Part shown: in pieces, positions 35,584-43,577 of the stretch | Layout of the letters: every line of letters begins with the position of its first letter | Numbering within the stretch: the first letter of the stretch is position 1 | Origin: CAMTWZ01 sp041749075 | Lineage (GTDB): Bacteria; Bacteroidota; Rhodothermia; Balneolales; HLUCCA01 | Length of the DNA: 64,000 nt | NCBI GenBank assembly: GCA_041749075.1 | Contig: JBGTBY010000011.1 | Span: 1 to 64,000 of the forward strand | Direction of reading: 5' to 3' | Position numbers and translations under genes: made by a program | Notes under the pieces: generated by a model | Database searches by the model: none | What the model was told of the DNA's origin: nothing | What the model saw: the letters and a program-made list of their open reading frames with translations, nothing else

Positions 35584-37116
35584 ATGGCACTTGCAATCAA
35601 CATCGATGAATTGATTCATGGTCAGGTGATTGAATGGGAGCGACTTGAATTCAAGCAAGGCTGGAATCCTGAAGCTGTCTTGCATACGCTGTGTGCATTT
35701 GCCAACGACATCAACAATTGGGGCGGTGGCTACATCATCATCGGCATTTCGGAGCAAGATGGTCGTCCCATCCTGCCACCTGCAGGACTGGATCCCAACC
35801 AAATTGACCGCATTCAAGGCGAACTGATTGCTCTCTGTAAGCTTCTGTATCCAGATTACATGCCAATCACCCAGCCTTATGTATTTCAGAACCAGCACAT
35901 CATCGTCATTTATGCCCCAGCCGGTGATATACGTCGATATACTGCACCAGAAGGTTTGGGAGAACGTGGACTTCAAAACCGATCCAGTTATATCCGATTT
36001 GGTTCACGAACCATCAAAGCACAAGGTGAACATCTTCGGCGGTTAGAAGATCTATCGGCACGTATCCCGTTTGATGATCGAATCTGCCAACATGCTGAAC
36101 TCAATCATCTTAGTTTAGGACGGATTCGTGATTTTCTACACGAAATTAAGAGCGACCTTGCCGAACAAAGTACGACAATGCCTTTTGCTGACTTATGTCG
36201 GCAGATGAACATTGCAAAGGGTCCGGATGAATTGTTACGTCCCATCAACGCTGGACTCCTGTTCTTCAATAACGTTCCTCATTTATTCTTCAACCGAACG
36301 TGGATTGAGGTGGTCATACGGAAAGATGAAGCAGGCAAAGACTTTTCAGAATCCTATTTCAAGGGACCATTGCATATACAATTGCGTGAGGCGCTTCGAT
36401 TCATTCAAGCTCAAATCATTGTAGAAAACGTCAGAAAAGTGGCTGAAAAAGCTGAATCACGTCGATTTTACAACTTTCCGTTTGATGCCGTTGAAGAAGC
36501 CTTGGCAAATGCCGTCTATCACAAAAGCTACGAATTGGGTAAACCTATCGAAGTGCAGATCTGGCCCGAGCGGATCGAAATCTTAAGCTACCCTGGACCG
36601 GTACCTCCTGTCACAGCGCAGATATTGGCTGAAAACAAACGGATCGTGGCCCGAGATTACCGCAACAGACGAGTGGGTGATTATTTAAAAGAGTTACATC
36701 TTACGGAAGGAAGAGGAACTGGAATCCCGACTATCAAACGGGCGATGGAATTGAACGAATCACCTCCCCCCGTTTTTGAGACAGATGATCAATGCACCTA
36801 CTTTTTGACCGTACTGCATGCGAATCCTGAATTCGCAGTGGCGAAAAAGAGCGACCAAGTAAGCGACCAAGTAAGCGACCAAGTAAGCGACCAAGGCAAC
36901 CAACTACTGCGATTCGCATTCACCGCAAAAACCAGGCGAGAGCTGTTGGAACACCTGGGTTTAAAAAATCACTTCGATAATTTCAAGCGACATCTCTCCC
37001 CTCTGATTGAAAATGGTTATTTGGAAATGACCATCCCTGATGAACCAAACAGTCGCAATCAGAAATACATTGCCACTATGAAAGCGAAAGACATGATTGC
37101 AAATGCAGCTCGATAA
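35584..37116 (+). CDS. AlbA_2/HATPase_c_4 regulator-like protein within the RM operon
   Basis: This 510-residue protein has an N-terminal Schlafen-type AlbA_2 domain (LEFKQGWNPE, GGGYIIIGISE), a middle HATPase_c_4-type segment (EEALANAVYHKSY, GRGTGIPTIKRAM) and a C-terminal winged-helix-like region. Between them the tetrapeptide SDQV is repeated (36850-36896). Such proteins are often annotated as transcriptional regulators or DNA-binding ATPases, and they are seen inside type III-like restriction operons of Bacteroidota. The gene is 3 bases after mod, and its 3' end overlaps the helicase start. Its role in the restriction system is unknown. Confidence 0.75.
   Translation: MALAINIDELIHGQVIEWERLEFKQGWNPEAVLHTLCAFANDINNWGGGYIIIGISEQDGRPILPPAGLDPNQIDRIQGELIALCKLLYPDYMPITQPYVFQNQHIIVIYAPAGDIRRYTAPEGLGERGLQNRSSYIRFGSRTIKAQGEHLRRLEDLSARIPFDDRICQHAELNHLSLGRIRDFLHEIKSDLAEQSTTMPFADLCRQMNIAKGPDELLRPINAGLLFFNNVPHLFFNRTWIEVVIRKDEAGKDFSESYFKGPLHIQLREALRFIQAQIIVENVRKVAEKAESRRFYNFPFDAVEEALANAVYHKSYELGKPIEVQIWPERIEILSYPGPVPPVTAQILAENKRIVARDYRNRRVGDYLKELHLTEGRGTGIPTIKRAMELNESPPPVFETDDQCTYFLTVLHANPEFAVAKKSDQVSDQVSDQVSDQGNQLLRFAFTAKTRRELLEHLGLKNHFDNFKRHLSPLIENGYLEMTIPDEPNSRNQKYIATMKAKDMIANAAR
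36850..36896 (+). repeat. 12-bp in-frame tandem repeat (SDQV)n
   Basis: AGCGACCAAGTA is repeated three times exactly, plus a fourth partial unit, inside the AlbA/HATPase gene. Unit changes would add or remove four residues without changing the frame. Confidence 0.9.
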
Positions 37117-40100
37117 ACAACTGGTACTATTTCGGTTTATCCTGAGGCAATTGGGGTATGAAGCCTTCGAAGACTTGCGGGAAGAGTTTAACAACAAGGA
37201 GTCTGGAACAAGCTCAACGGGTTATACATTTTTTGCAAGTGCCTTGATGGGCAACATGAATAAGAAACTTGAGGACCGTGCCATTCAGCAGTATGATGAG
37301 GCCATCCAGGGTTACGAGAAGAAGCTACGGGAACACCGTGCTGAACCCTTTCTTACATTCAAATACTATCAGTGGCTTTCCCTTCTTTTCACGGAGTACT
37401 TCTTCGATGCATACAAACATCATGCAACAGACCTCATCCGCGAACTAAACCTCTATGCTCGGGGAGTTGAAGATTTTAATGATATCGAGTCCTACACCGA
37501 GAAAGACTTAAAAAAACTGGCATACTGGATGGCAACAGGTAGTGGCAAAACCCTGTTGATGCATTGCAATTACTGGCAGATCACGAAGTATTTCGACGAC
37601 TGGGAAAACATCATTCTCATCACTCCAAACGAAGGATTAAGTCGTCAGCACTATGAAAGCTGTTTGGAAAGTGGGATTCCTGCCAAACTCTATTCGGGTA
37701 GTGAAGACAGTTTGAAAACAAAAGATGGTGAAATCCTGATTTTGGAAATCACTAAGCTGGTGAAAGACAAAGAAGGCGACGGAGTTAGTGTTGATGTCGA
37801 TTATTTTTCAGAGTCTCGAAACCTTGTCTTCATCGACGAGGGGCATAAAGGCCAGAGGTCTGAAGAACGTGCCTGGAAGAATTTACGTGAGCATCTTACA
37901 CGAGGCGAGGGTTCCTTCACATTCGAGTATTCGGCCACATTTGGGCAGATCATCACGAATAGCACCAAAGATTTGCTTCAGGAGTATGGCAAATCCATCA
38001 TTTTCGATTACTCCTATCGTCATTTCTATACCGATGGGTATGGCAAAGACTTCAGTGTCTTCAATTTGGACACGAGGAACGAATACAGCGAAGAACAAAC
38101 GAAACTGTTGTTGACAGCAAGTCTCTTAGGCTACTACGAACAATTAGCCCTATTCGAAACATATGAACAAGAGCTACGCCAGTACAACATAGAAAAACCA
38201 CTCTGGGTTTTTGTTGGGAGTCGGGTCATCAGCTCGTCCTCAAGCAGCCTTACACAAGGCGATAAAGAAAGTGTCTCGGATGTTTCAAGGATCATTAAGT
38301 TCTTCAAGTACGCATTGTCGTCGCCCAATACCCTTCAGGCGGACATAAACACCATACTAAATAGCGATACTGGATTACGCGATAAAGACGGCAACGATAT
38401 CTTTAAAAATCGGTTCGACTATTTAAAGAAACACAGGCCCCTCGCAGAAACCATTCTAGCAAAAGTATTCAACGGCATAGGCCATATTGAGGCCTTTCAA
38501 GTAAAGCAGGCAGATGGTGAAATTGCACTCAAAACGAAAACCGCTGACCAGTATTTCGCTGTCATCAACATCGGCGATGTACCGCGATATGCGAAAACAT
38601 TAGAAGCCGATACGGATGGCGATCTGACCATTCAAGACGACAATTTCACCAAATCACTATTCCAGGCCATTTCTGAAACAGATTCATCCATCAACATTTT
38701 GATCGGGTCCAAAAAGTTCATAGAAGGTTGGAATTCTTGGCGGGTATCAAGCATGGGCTTGATGAATATGGGTCGAGGCGAAGGAGCTCAGATCATTCAA
38801 CTATTCGGCCGTGGTGTCCGATTAAAGGGGAAAAATCTGTCCCTCAAACGCGAAGAAGCCAATGCACCATACCATGTAAGAGCATTGCAGACCATCTCCA
38901 TTATGGGCTTGAATGCCTCATATATGAATCGCTTTTTGGTTGAAATTGAGAAGGAAGCTCCAGATAACACCAACTACTCGATTGCAATCAAGTTCAATCA
39001 CGAAGACCAATGGAATGGTCAGATTTTGACCTTCCGGAAACAACATGACAAGTCTTTCAAGGATGAAATCATTGCACTTGAATACCGTTCGGATGTCGCA
39101 AAACGGGTGACGATCGATCTCCGAAATAAAATCAGCATTGCCGCAAGTGGGTTCAATAGTCAGACAGCGGAAGATGAAGTCGAATACAATGAAAATCTGT
39201 TACTCATATTCAAGGATTTCCTTGAATTCAATGCGCTCTTATTAGAAGCGAACCGCTACAAATTGTTGAAGGGCTATCATAACCTAATCATCAAAAGCGA
39301 AATCTTTTCTCAATTGATCGACGATGGGAATTTCAAGATTTACAGTCATAAAGGTCAGTTTGGCATAGAAGACGCAATATCCGGGAAGATTCAAAGTGTT
39401 GCCGTGAGCTTGGTTAAAGATTACATCAATAAGTTTTATGCGGACAAGGAAAAAGCCTTCCTATCGCAACACTTGACCTATGATGTGCTGGATTCTGCAT
39501 CCCATTCAGATATGTTCCCGGCATCGCACACCATGATTGTTAAGGTGCCTAAAAAGCATGAATCGTTCATTGCCGAGTTAGAAGCCCGAATCAAAGACCT
39601 CTATGAAAAGGATGACAAGACCATACCGTCTATTCATTTCGATAAACACTTGTATTCACCGATCGCCTCCATTGCAGACGGTAAAAAATTCAAGGAAATC
39701 AAAACTGTTCCAGTCCGACTGAATGAAGGAGAGCGAGATTTTCTTACCCACCTTCGAGAGTATGTCAAAGAATCGAATCAATTCGATGGCAAAAAGCTAT
39801 TTGTTCTTCGAAACCTATCCGTGACCGGAATTGGTTTCTTTATGGAAAGCTCTTCCTTTTACCCGGATTTCATTCTTTGGGTGGTAGATGGTTCAAAGCA
39901 GCACATCTATTTTCTGGATCCGAAAGGGATTTACTTGGTTGAGAATCACTTCAACAATTCAAAAGTGCATTGGTGCAAAGAATCCGCACCACAACTTGGT
40001 CAGAAGATCCAATTAGACCTGGATAGAGACAAGAAAGACATACAGGTTTCCATTTCTGCATTCATCCTATCGAAAACACCCTTTGCAGATGTTCGAGACA

Positions 40101-40213
40101 GATGGGGTGAAGGTAAGGGAACCACCCAAGAGGAATTTGCATCAAACCATATCCTATTCATTGAGAACAACAAAGCGTATCTAAAAACCCTTTTTCAGAA
40201 TTTAGATCGCTAA
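37103..40213 (+). CDS. Type III-like restriction helicase-nuclease (Res)
   Basis: This protein of about 1036 residues is a superfamily 2 helicase fused to a nuclease. Motif I is YWMATGSGKTLL (about residue 143), motif II FIDEGHKGQ (about 245), and the late motifs are IGSKKFIEGWNSWRV and IIQLFGRGVRLKG. The C-terminal FYPDFILWVVDG...YFLDPKG has the spacing of a PD-(D/E)XK nuclease (about 915-945). DNA translocation-dependent cleavage of unmodified DNA is the known job of Res, together with Mod. ATG 37103 overlaps the previous gene; a TTG six bases upstream is also possible. Confidence 0.85.
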   Translation: MQLDKQLVLFRFILRQLGYEAFEDLREEFNNKESGTSSTGYTFFASALMGNMNKKLEDRAIQQYDEAIQGYEKKLREHRAEPFLTFKYYQWLSLLFTEYFFDAYKHHATDLIRELNLYARGVEDFNDIESYTEKDLKKLAYWMATGSGKTLLMHCNYWQITKYFDDWENIILITPNEGLSRQHYESCLESGIPAKLYSGSEDSLKTKDGEILILEITKLVKDKEGDGVSVDVDYFSESRNLVFIDEGHKGQRSEERAWKNLREHLTRGEGSFTFEYSATFGQIITNSTKDLLQEYGKSIIFDYSYRHFYTDGYGKDFSVFNLDTRNEYSEEQTKLLLTASLLGYYEQLALFETYEQELRQYNIEKPLWVFVGSRVISSSSSSLTQGDKESVSDVSRIIKFFKYALSSPNTLQADINTILNSDTGLRDKDGNDIFKNRFDYLKKHRPLAETILAKVFNGIGHIEAFQVKQADGEIALKTKTADQYFAVINIGDVPRYAKTLEADTDGDLTIQDDNFTKSLFQAISETDSSINILIGSKKFIEGWNSWRVSSMGLMNMGRGEGAQIIQLFGRGVRLKGKNLSLKREEANAPYHVRALQTISIMGLNASYMNRFLVEIEKEAPDNTNYSIAIKFNHEDQWNGQILTFRKQHDKSFKDEIIALEYRSDVAKRVTIDLRNKISIAASGFNSQTAEDEVEYNENLLLIFKDFLEFNALLLEANRYKLLKGYHNLIIKSEIFSQLIDDGNFKIYSHKGQFGIEDAISGKIQSVAVSLVKDYINKFYADKEKAFLSQHLTYDVLDSASHSDMFPASHTMIVKVPKKHESFIAELEARIKDLYEKDDKTIPSIHFDKHLYSPIASIADGKKFKEIKTVPVRLNEGERDFLTHLREYVKESNQFDGKKLFVLRNLSVTGIGFFMESSSFYPDFILWVVDGSKQHIYFLDPKGIYLVENHFNNSKVHWCKESAPQLGQKIQLDLDRDKKDIQVSISAFILSKTPFADVRDRWGEGKGTTQEEFASNHILFIENNKAYLKTLFQNLDR

Positions 40214-40236
40214 AGCTGTACCACATCGATAAATCC

Positions 40237-40983
40237 ATGATTAGCAAAAAAGGTGAACGGATATTAACTGAGAATACTTGGCATCGAGTCGCCGGACCGA
40301 AATCTGACAATCAGTGGGTTGACGGTCGAAGTGCCAAGGAGTCAGCAAGGTTTTGGCTTCAAACGAATAATGAGTTTCCCAAACTTTTTGCTCTCCCAAT
40401 AGAACAACATGAAAACTTCGGTACAATAACATCTTGGTCGGGTGAACCAGAAGCCAAATTGAAATTCGATGCGTGCGGAGGTGAAACTCGCAATACCGAT
40501 CTGCTCCTCACATGTGAAGATTCATTTGGTACGTTTTTGATTGCTGTCGAAGCAAAAGCAGATGAGTCTTTTGGTAGCAAAGTAGCTTCAGCCCGCAAAC
40601 AAGCGACAGAGTATCGGAAAGTTAATGAACGTTCAAGAGCATTGGAGAGACTGAACGAAAAGGTTGACATGCTCTTCGGATCGGAAGAAGTAGAACATTT
40701 ACAGTATCAGCTTCTGAGAGCCACGTCTGGGGCACTTAGACAAGCTGAGCGGAGCAGCATTCGTCGAGTCATATTGGCTGTTCATGAGTTTAAAACTGAC
40801 GTAACGATAGATTCCAACCATAAAAGATATCAAACCCATCTGGATTTATTTCTGAGTTCATTGAGTGGCGGTTTTATTCCAGCTTTGCCAGCTGACAAAT
40901 TAATCGGACCAGTAAATTTCATTGGGCTGGATAATTTCCCAACAAAACCAGAATTGTACTTTTTGAAAGTGGTAACTAACTAG
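40237..40983 (+). CDS. Small PD-(D/E)XK-like protein (DUF6946-like)
   Basis: This 248-residue protein follows the Res gene by 23 bases. The stretch GGETRNTDLLLTCEDSFGTFLIAVEAKADE contains D...(about 14)...ExK, the core pattern of a PD-(D/E)XK nuclease (written here only as TDLLL and VEAKADE). The N-terminus has an SAKESARFW segment, and the C-terminal half is helix-rich. It could be a second nuclease or an accessory of the restriction system; the DUF assignment is from memory and uncertain. Confidence 0.55.
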   Translation: MISKKGERILTENTWHRVAGPKSDNQWVDGRSAKESARFWLQTNNEFPKLFALPIEQHENFGTITSWSGEPEAKLKFDACGGETRNTDLLLTCEDSFGTFLIAVEAKADESFGSKVASARKQATEYRKVNERSRALERLNEKVDMLFGSEEVEHLQYQLLRATSGALRQAERSSIRRVILAVHEFKTDVTIDSNHKRYQTHLDLFLSSLSGGFIPALPADKLIGPVNFIGLDNFPTKPELYFLKVVTN

Positions 40984-41018
40984 CGTAGTGAATAATTGTT
41001 TGATCACACATAACAATC

Positions 41019-41861
41019 ATGGCAACACTTAGAGAATATTACGATACTGACAATCAAAAGGTAATTAGCATCTCAGGCTCGTTGATAATTACAACATCTG
41101 GCAGTAATATCGAAGTCTTAACGAAGGTTCATCTGGATTTTGATTCAAACACGATATACGTCTCCTTTTTTATTCCAGAAGCGAATGACAGCTTTATAAT
41201 TTTGGTTGGTTTAATTAATAATTTAGATAAAGCATTAGCAATCGGTCGCAGAGTGGAAATTCAATCCGGTCTTCCTGGTGAAAAACCTGTGAATAGTAAA
41301 GACCTTACTTTCTCTGGGAAAATATTCGCCTATAGTGTAATGGAAATTCCAGAGAACGAGATACAAGCTTTTCAAAACGAAGTGAGATCACAGAACCTCT
41401 ATATTCAATATCGAGTACCTCAATTTGCTATCGCAAGGTCTGAACTCGAAAAACCTCAGGCGTTTATTTCCCACGACTCTCGTGATAAAGATGACATTGC
41501 AAGACCTATTGCAATTGGACTTTCGAAATTAATGTGCCCAGTATGGTTTGATGATTATTCATTGAGAGTTGGTGACAAACTCAGAGAGACGATTGAAAAA
41601 GGCATTCTTGAATGCAAAAAATGTATCTTGGTTTTATCGCCGCACTTCTTGGCAAATAATGGTTGGACGAAGGTCGAGTTTAACTCCATCTTTACTCGGG
41701 AGCTCATCGAAGAAACAGACTTGGTACTTCCGGTTTGGCATGGAATCACCAAGAAGGATCTTTTTGAGTATTCTCCTTCTTTGGTTAATAAAGTTGGGGT
41801 TAAATCAGACTTAGGAATTGAAGAAGTGATAAGAAAACTCCATCAATCTATCAGGCATTAA
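41019..41861 (+). CDS. TIR-domain protein
   Basis: This 280-residue protein has an unknown beta-rich N-terminal domain (about 1-140) and a C-terminal TIR domain (about 147-280). It shows AFISHDSRDKD, VWFDDYSLRVGDKL, the IEKGILECKKCILVLSPHF core and WTKVE, with E220 at the place of the catalytic glutamate of NAD-cleaving TIRs. Bacterial TIR proteins in defence systems typically deplete NAD+ or make cyclic ADP-ribose signals. The gene is followed after 9 bases by an AlbA_2 gene, so the two probably form a unit. There is no SIR2, STING, ThsA or other known partner nearby. Confidence 0.85.
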   Translation: MATLREYYDTDNQKVISISGSLIITTSGSNIEVLTKVHLDFDSNTIYVSFFIPEANDSFIILVGLINNLDKALAIGRRVEIQSGLPGEKPVNSKDLTFSGKIFAYSVMEIPENEIQAFQNEVRSQNLYIQYRVPQFAIARSELEKPQAFISHDSRDKDDIARPIAIGLSKLMCPVWFDDYSLRVGDKLRETIEKGILECKKCILVLSPHFLANNGWTKVEFNSIFTRELIEETDLVLPVWHGITKKDLFEYSPSLVNKVGVKSDLGIEEVIRKLHQSIRH

Positions 41862-41870
41862 GTAAATAAT

Positions 41871-42824
41871 ATGATGAATTCAGGCTACATTAATAATGTT
41901 TTCAATAAAACAAGTGAAGATATTGTATTAGAAGATATTAAAACATTCTTCACAACGCCTCAAGAAGAAACTTCAGTATTAGAATTTAAAAGTGGAGATG
42001 TAGAAATAATTGATTTATATAAAGAAATTACTGCTTTTTTAAATACGGAGGGTGGTCTATTAATCATTGGTTCACCTCGGGAACGTAGAGAAAAAAAGAA
42101 GAATAATGAATACACAATATGTGAAGGCAATTTAACTTACTCTAAGTTCAAAAATAAGGACTGGATTTATCAGAAAATAGCTTCAAATATATCACCAACA
42201 CCGACTGAATTAAAAATTGTTGAATTCTTAACAGATGATGGGGGTGTGTACTTAATCGAAGTACCGCAAAGTACAACCCCACCGCATCAAAGTTCAGCAG
42301 ATGGAAAATATTATATCCGACTTGAAAGAGAAGCTAAACCTGCACCACATGGTATTGTTCAAGCGTTATTTGATAAACGCAGAAAACCTATGCTTTCAGC
42401 TGATATCGATATTTTTACTTTAGACAAAAGTACAGATCATGTCAATATTAGTATAAGAAATAATTCATTTATCCCTGCAGATAAAGTTTCATTTATAGTT
42501 GAGATATATAATGTAAAGTTTGTTGATGGTGATCTTATATTCCGGTTTCGTGACGATATGTTAGGAAAAAAATTTGCTACTCAAGTTAATACGGACCAAG
42601 TTCTTGTCCGGGTAATATCTATTCCGATTTATTTTCAAGTTCAACATAATAATAGTGAATATGTTATTATGGTTGGTTATTGGTGCAAGGATTTAGATTT
42701 TTATTTTACTTTTTACACCTATAGTCCAACCGAACGAAGGATTGTGACCAAAGGTAATTTAGATTCCGGTTCTCTATTAATAGAAGAACTTGATAGAATT
42801 AAAACGTTATTCAATAAAGTATAA
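41871..42824 (+). CDS. AlbA_2 (Schlafen-type) protein paired with TIR
   Basis: This 317-residue protein has an N-terminal AlbA_2 domain (about 30-165): SVLEFKSGD, ITAFLNTEGGLLIIGS, YLIEVPQSTTPP and YYIRLEREAKPA. The C-terminal half is a beta-rich domain without recognised family. Proteins with this domain have been linked to nucleic-acid binding or cleavage. It is co-directional with the TIR gene (9-base gap) and ends one base before a decayed acetyltransferase fragment. As a sensor or effector partner of TIR it would be a candidate two-gene defence unit; this is inference. Confidence 0.7.
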   Translation: MMNSGYINNVFNKTSEDIVLEDIKTFFTTPQEETSVLEFKSGDVEIIDLYKEITAFLNTEGGLLIIGSPRERREKKKNNEYTICEGNLTYSKFKNKDWIYQKIASNISPTPTELKIVEFLTDDGGVYLIEVPQSTTPPHQSSADGKYYIRLEREAKPAPHGIVQALFDKRRKPMLSADIDIFTLDKSTDHVNISIRNNSFIPADKVSFIVEIYNVKFVDGDLIFRFRDDMLGKKFATQVNTDQVLVRVISIPIYFQVQHNNSEYVIMVGYWCKDLDFYFTFYTYSPTERRIVTKGNLDSGSLLIEELDRIKTLFNKV

Positions 42825-42831
42825 CTCCCCC

Positions 42832-42933
42832 ATGCCCTTCTACTCTCTCGAACCCCACCTCACCCCCTCCGAATTCATCACCGTGTTGAACAACACAACC
42901 CTTGGTAAACGCAGATCGGTAAATGAGCCTTCG
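42832..42933 (+). pseudogene. 5'-end fragment of a GNAT-like acetyltransferase gene, copy 1
   Basis: From the ATG at 42832 the frame reads MPFYSLEPHLTPSEFITVL and then NNTTLGKRRSVNEP, like the N-terminus of GNAT N-acetyltransferases (a STLGERRPVDDP-type segment), then loses similarity. It starts 7 bases after the AlbA_2 stop codon. Two further copies lie at 48.48 and 49.75 kb. Confidence 0.65.
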
Positions 42934-43009
42934 GTAAGGCATTTAGATTTGGCCCCTCTCTCCTTTCCCCTATCCACACTATATTTCGCCAGCACCAAGT
43001 CATGCGTAA

Positions 43010-43474
43010 ATGAAGTCTATTCCATTGAAACCGAGAAAGGCGCTGAATAAGGCTTTTTTGAGAGTGAAGCCGATCCGCAAGGAGATCGAGGGCTTCAAGT
43101 CGAATCTGATCCAACTGCTGGATCGGACGAACGCTACCGAGTCGGAGGAGTTCCACAAGAATCTGGTGACCGATTTTCTGAAGAAGACCTATTACGATCC
43201 CAAACATTACATCAATACGAAGGGCCGGAATGATCTGGTAATTCACAATGGCGAAAAGGCCGCGAGCCCGGTCGGGGTGATTGTGGAGGCGAAGAAGCCG
43301 ACGAACCGTTCCGAGATGGTGTCGACGGACAAGCTGAATGCCAAATCCTTTCACAAACTGGTGCTTTATTATCTAAGGGAACGGATTTCGCAGAAGAATC
43401 TCGAGGTGAAGCATCTTGATAGCTTACCACGGACGGGTTGGATTTCGAAAAAATATTTAGATAAACCTCAATAA
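43010..43474 (+). pseudogene. N-terminal stump of a type IIG-like restriction-modification enzyme
   Basis: The first about 130 residues (MKSIPLKPRKALNKAFLRVK..., NLIQLLDRTNATESEEFHKN, YYDPKHYINTKGRNDLVIHN, VGVIVEAKKPTNRSEM, YYLRERISQKNLEVKHL) match the start of large Eco57I-like enzymes that normally exceed 1000 residues. After KHL the sequence changes and stops 18 residues later. No methylase or nuclease core is left. It is preceded by the GNAT fragment and about 75 bases of unassigned DNA. It is a deletion relic, not a working enzyme. Confidence 0.75.
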
Positions 43475-43510
43475 ATAGAAATTTGAACCAAGGTTGTATG
43501 GCCCCTCCAT

Positions 43511-43550
43511 TATGCTATCACTTATAGAAGCACAAAGCATAAGTCTCGCA
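43511..43550 (+). other. Inverted repeat upstream of the RT-like gene
   Basis: TTATGCT and AGCATAA form a perfect 7-base inverted repeat with a loop of about 19 bases, 30 bases before the RT-like start. It could be part of a structured leader or a non-coding RNA, or may be chance in AT-rich DNA. Confidence 0.3.
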
Positions 43551-43577
43551 TCTTTTGCGTATAAACAAGTATAAATT

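Noticed and set aside
42790..43050. 86-codon ORF after the AlbA_2 gene
   Set aside because: Only the first about 34 codons from 42832 resemble a protein (GNAT fragment); the rest is unassigned DNA before the restriction relic.
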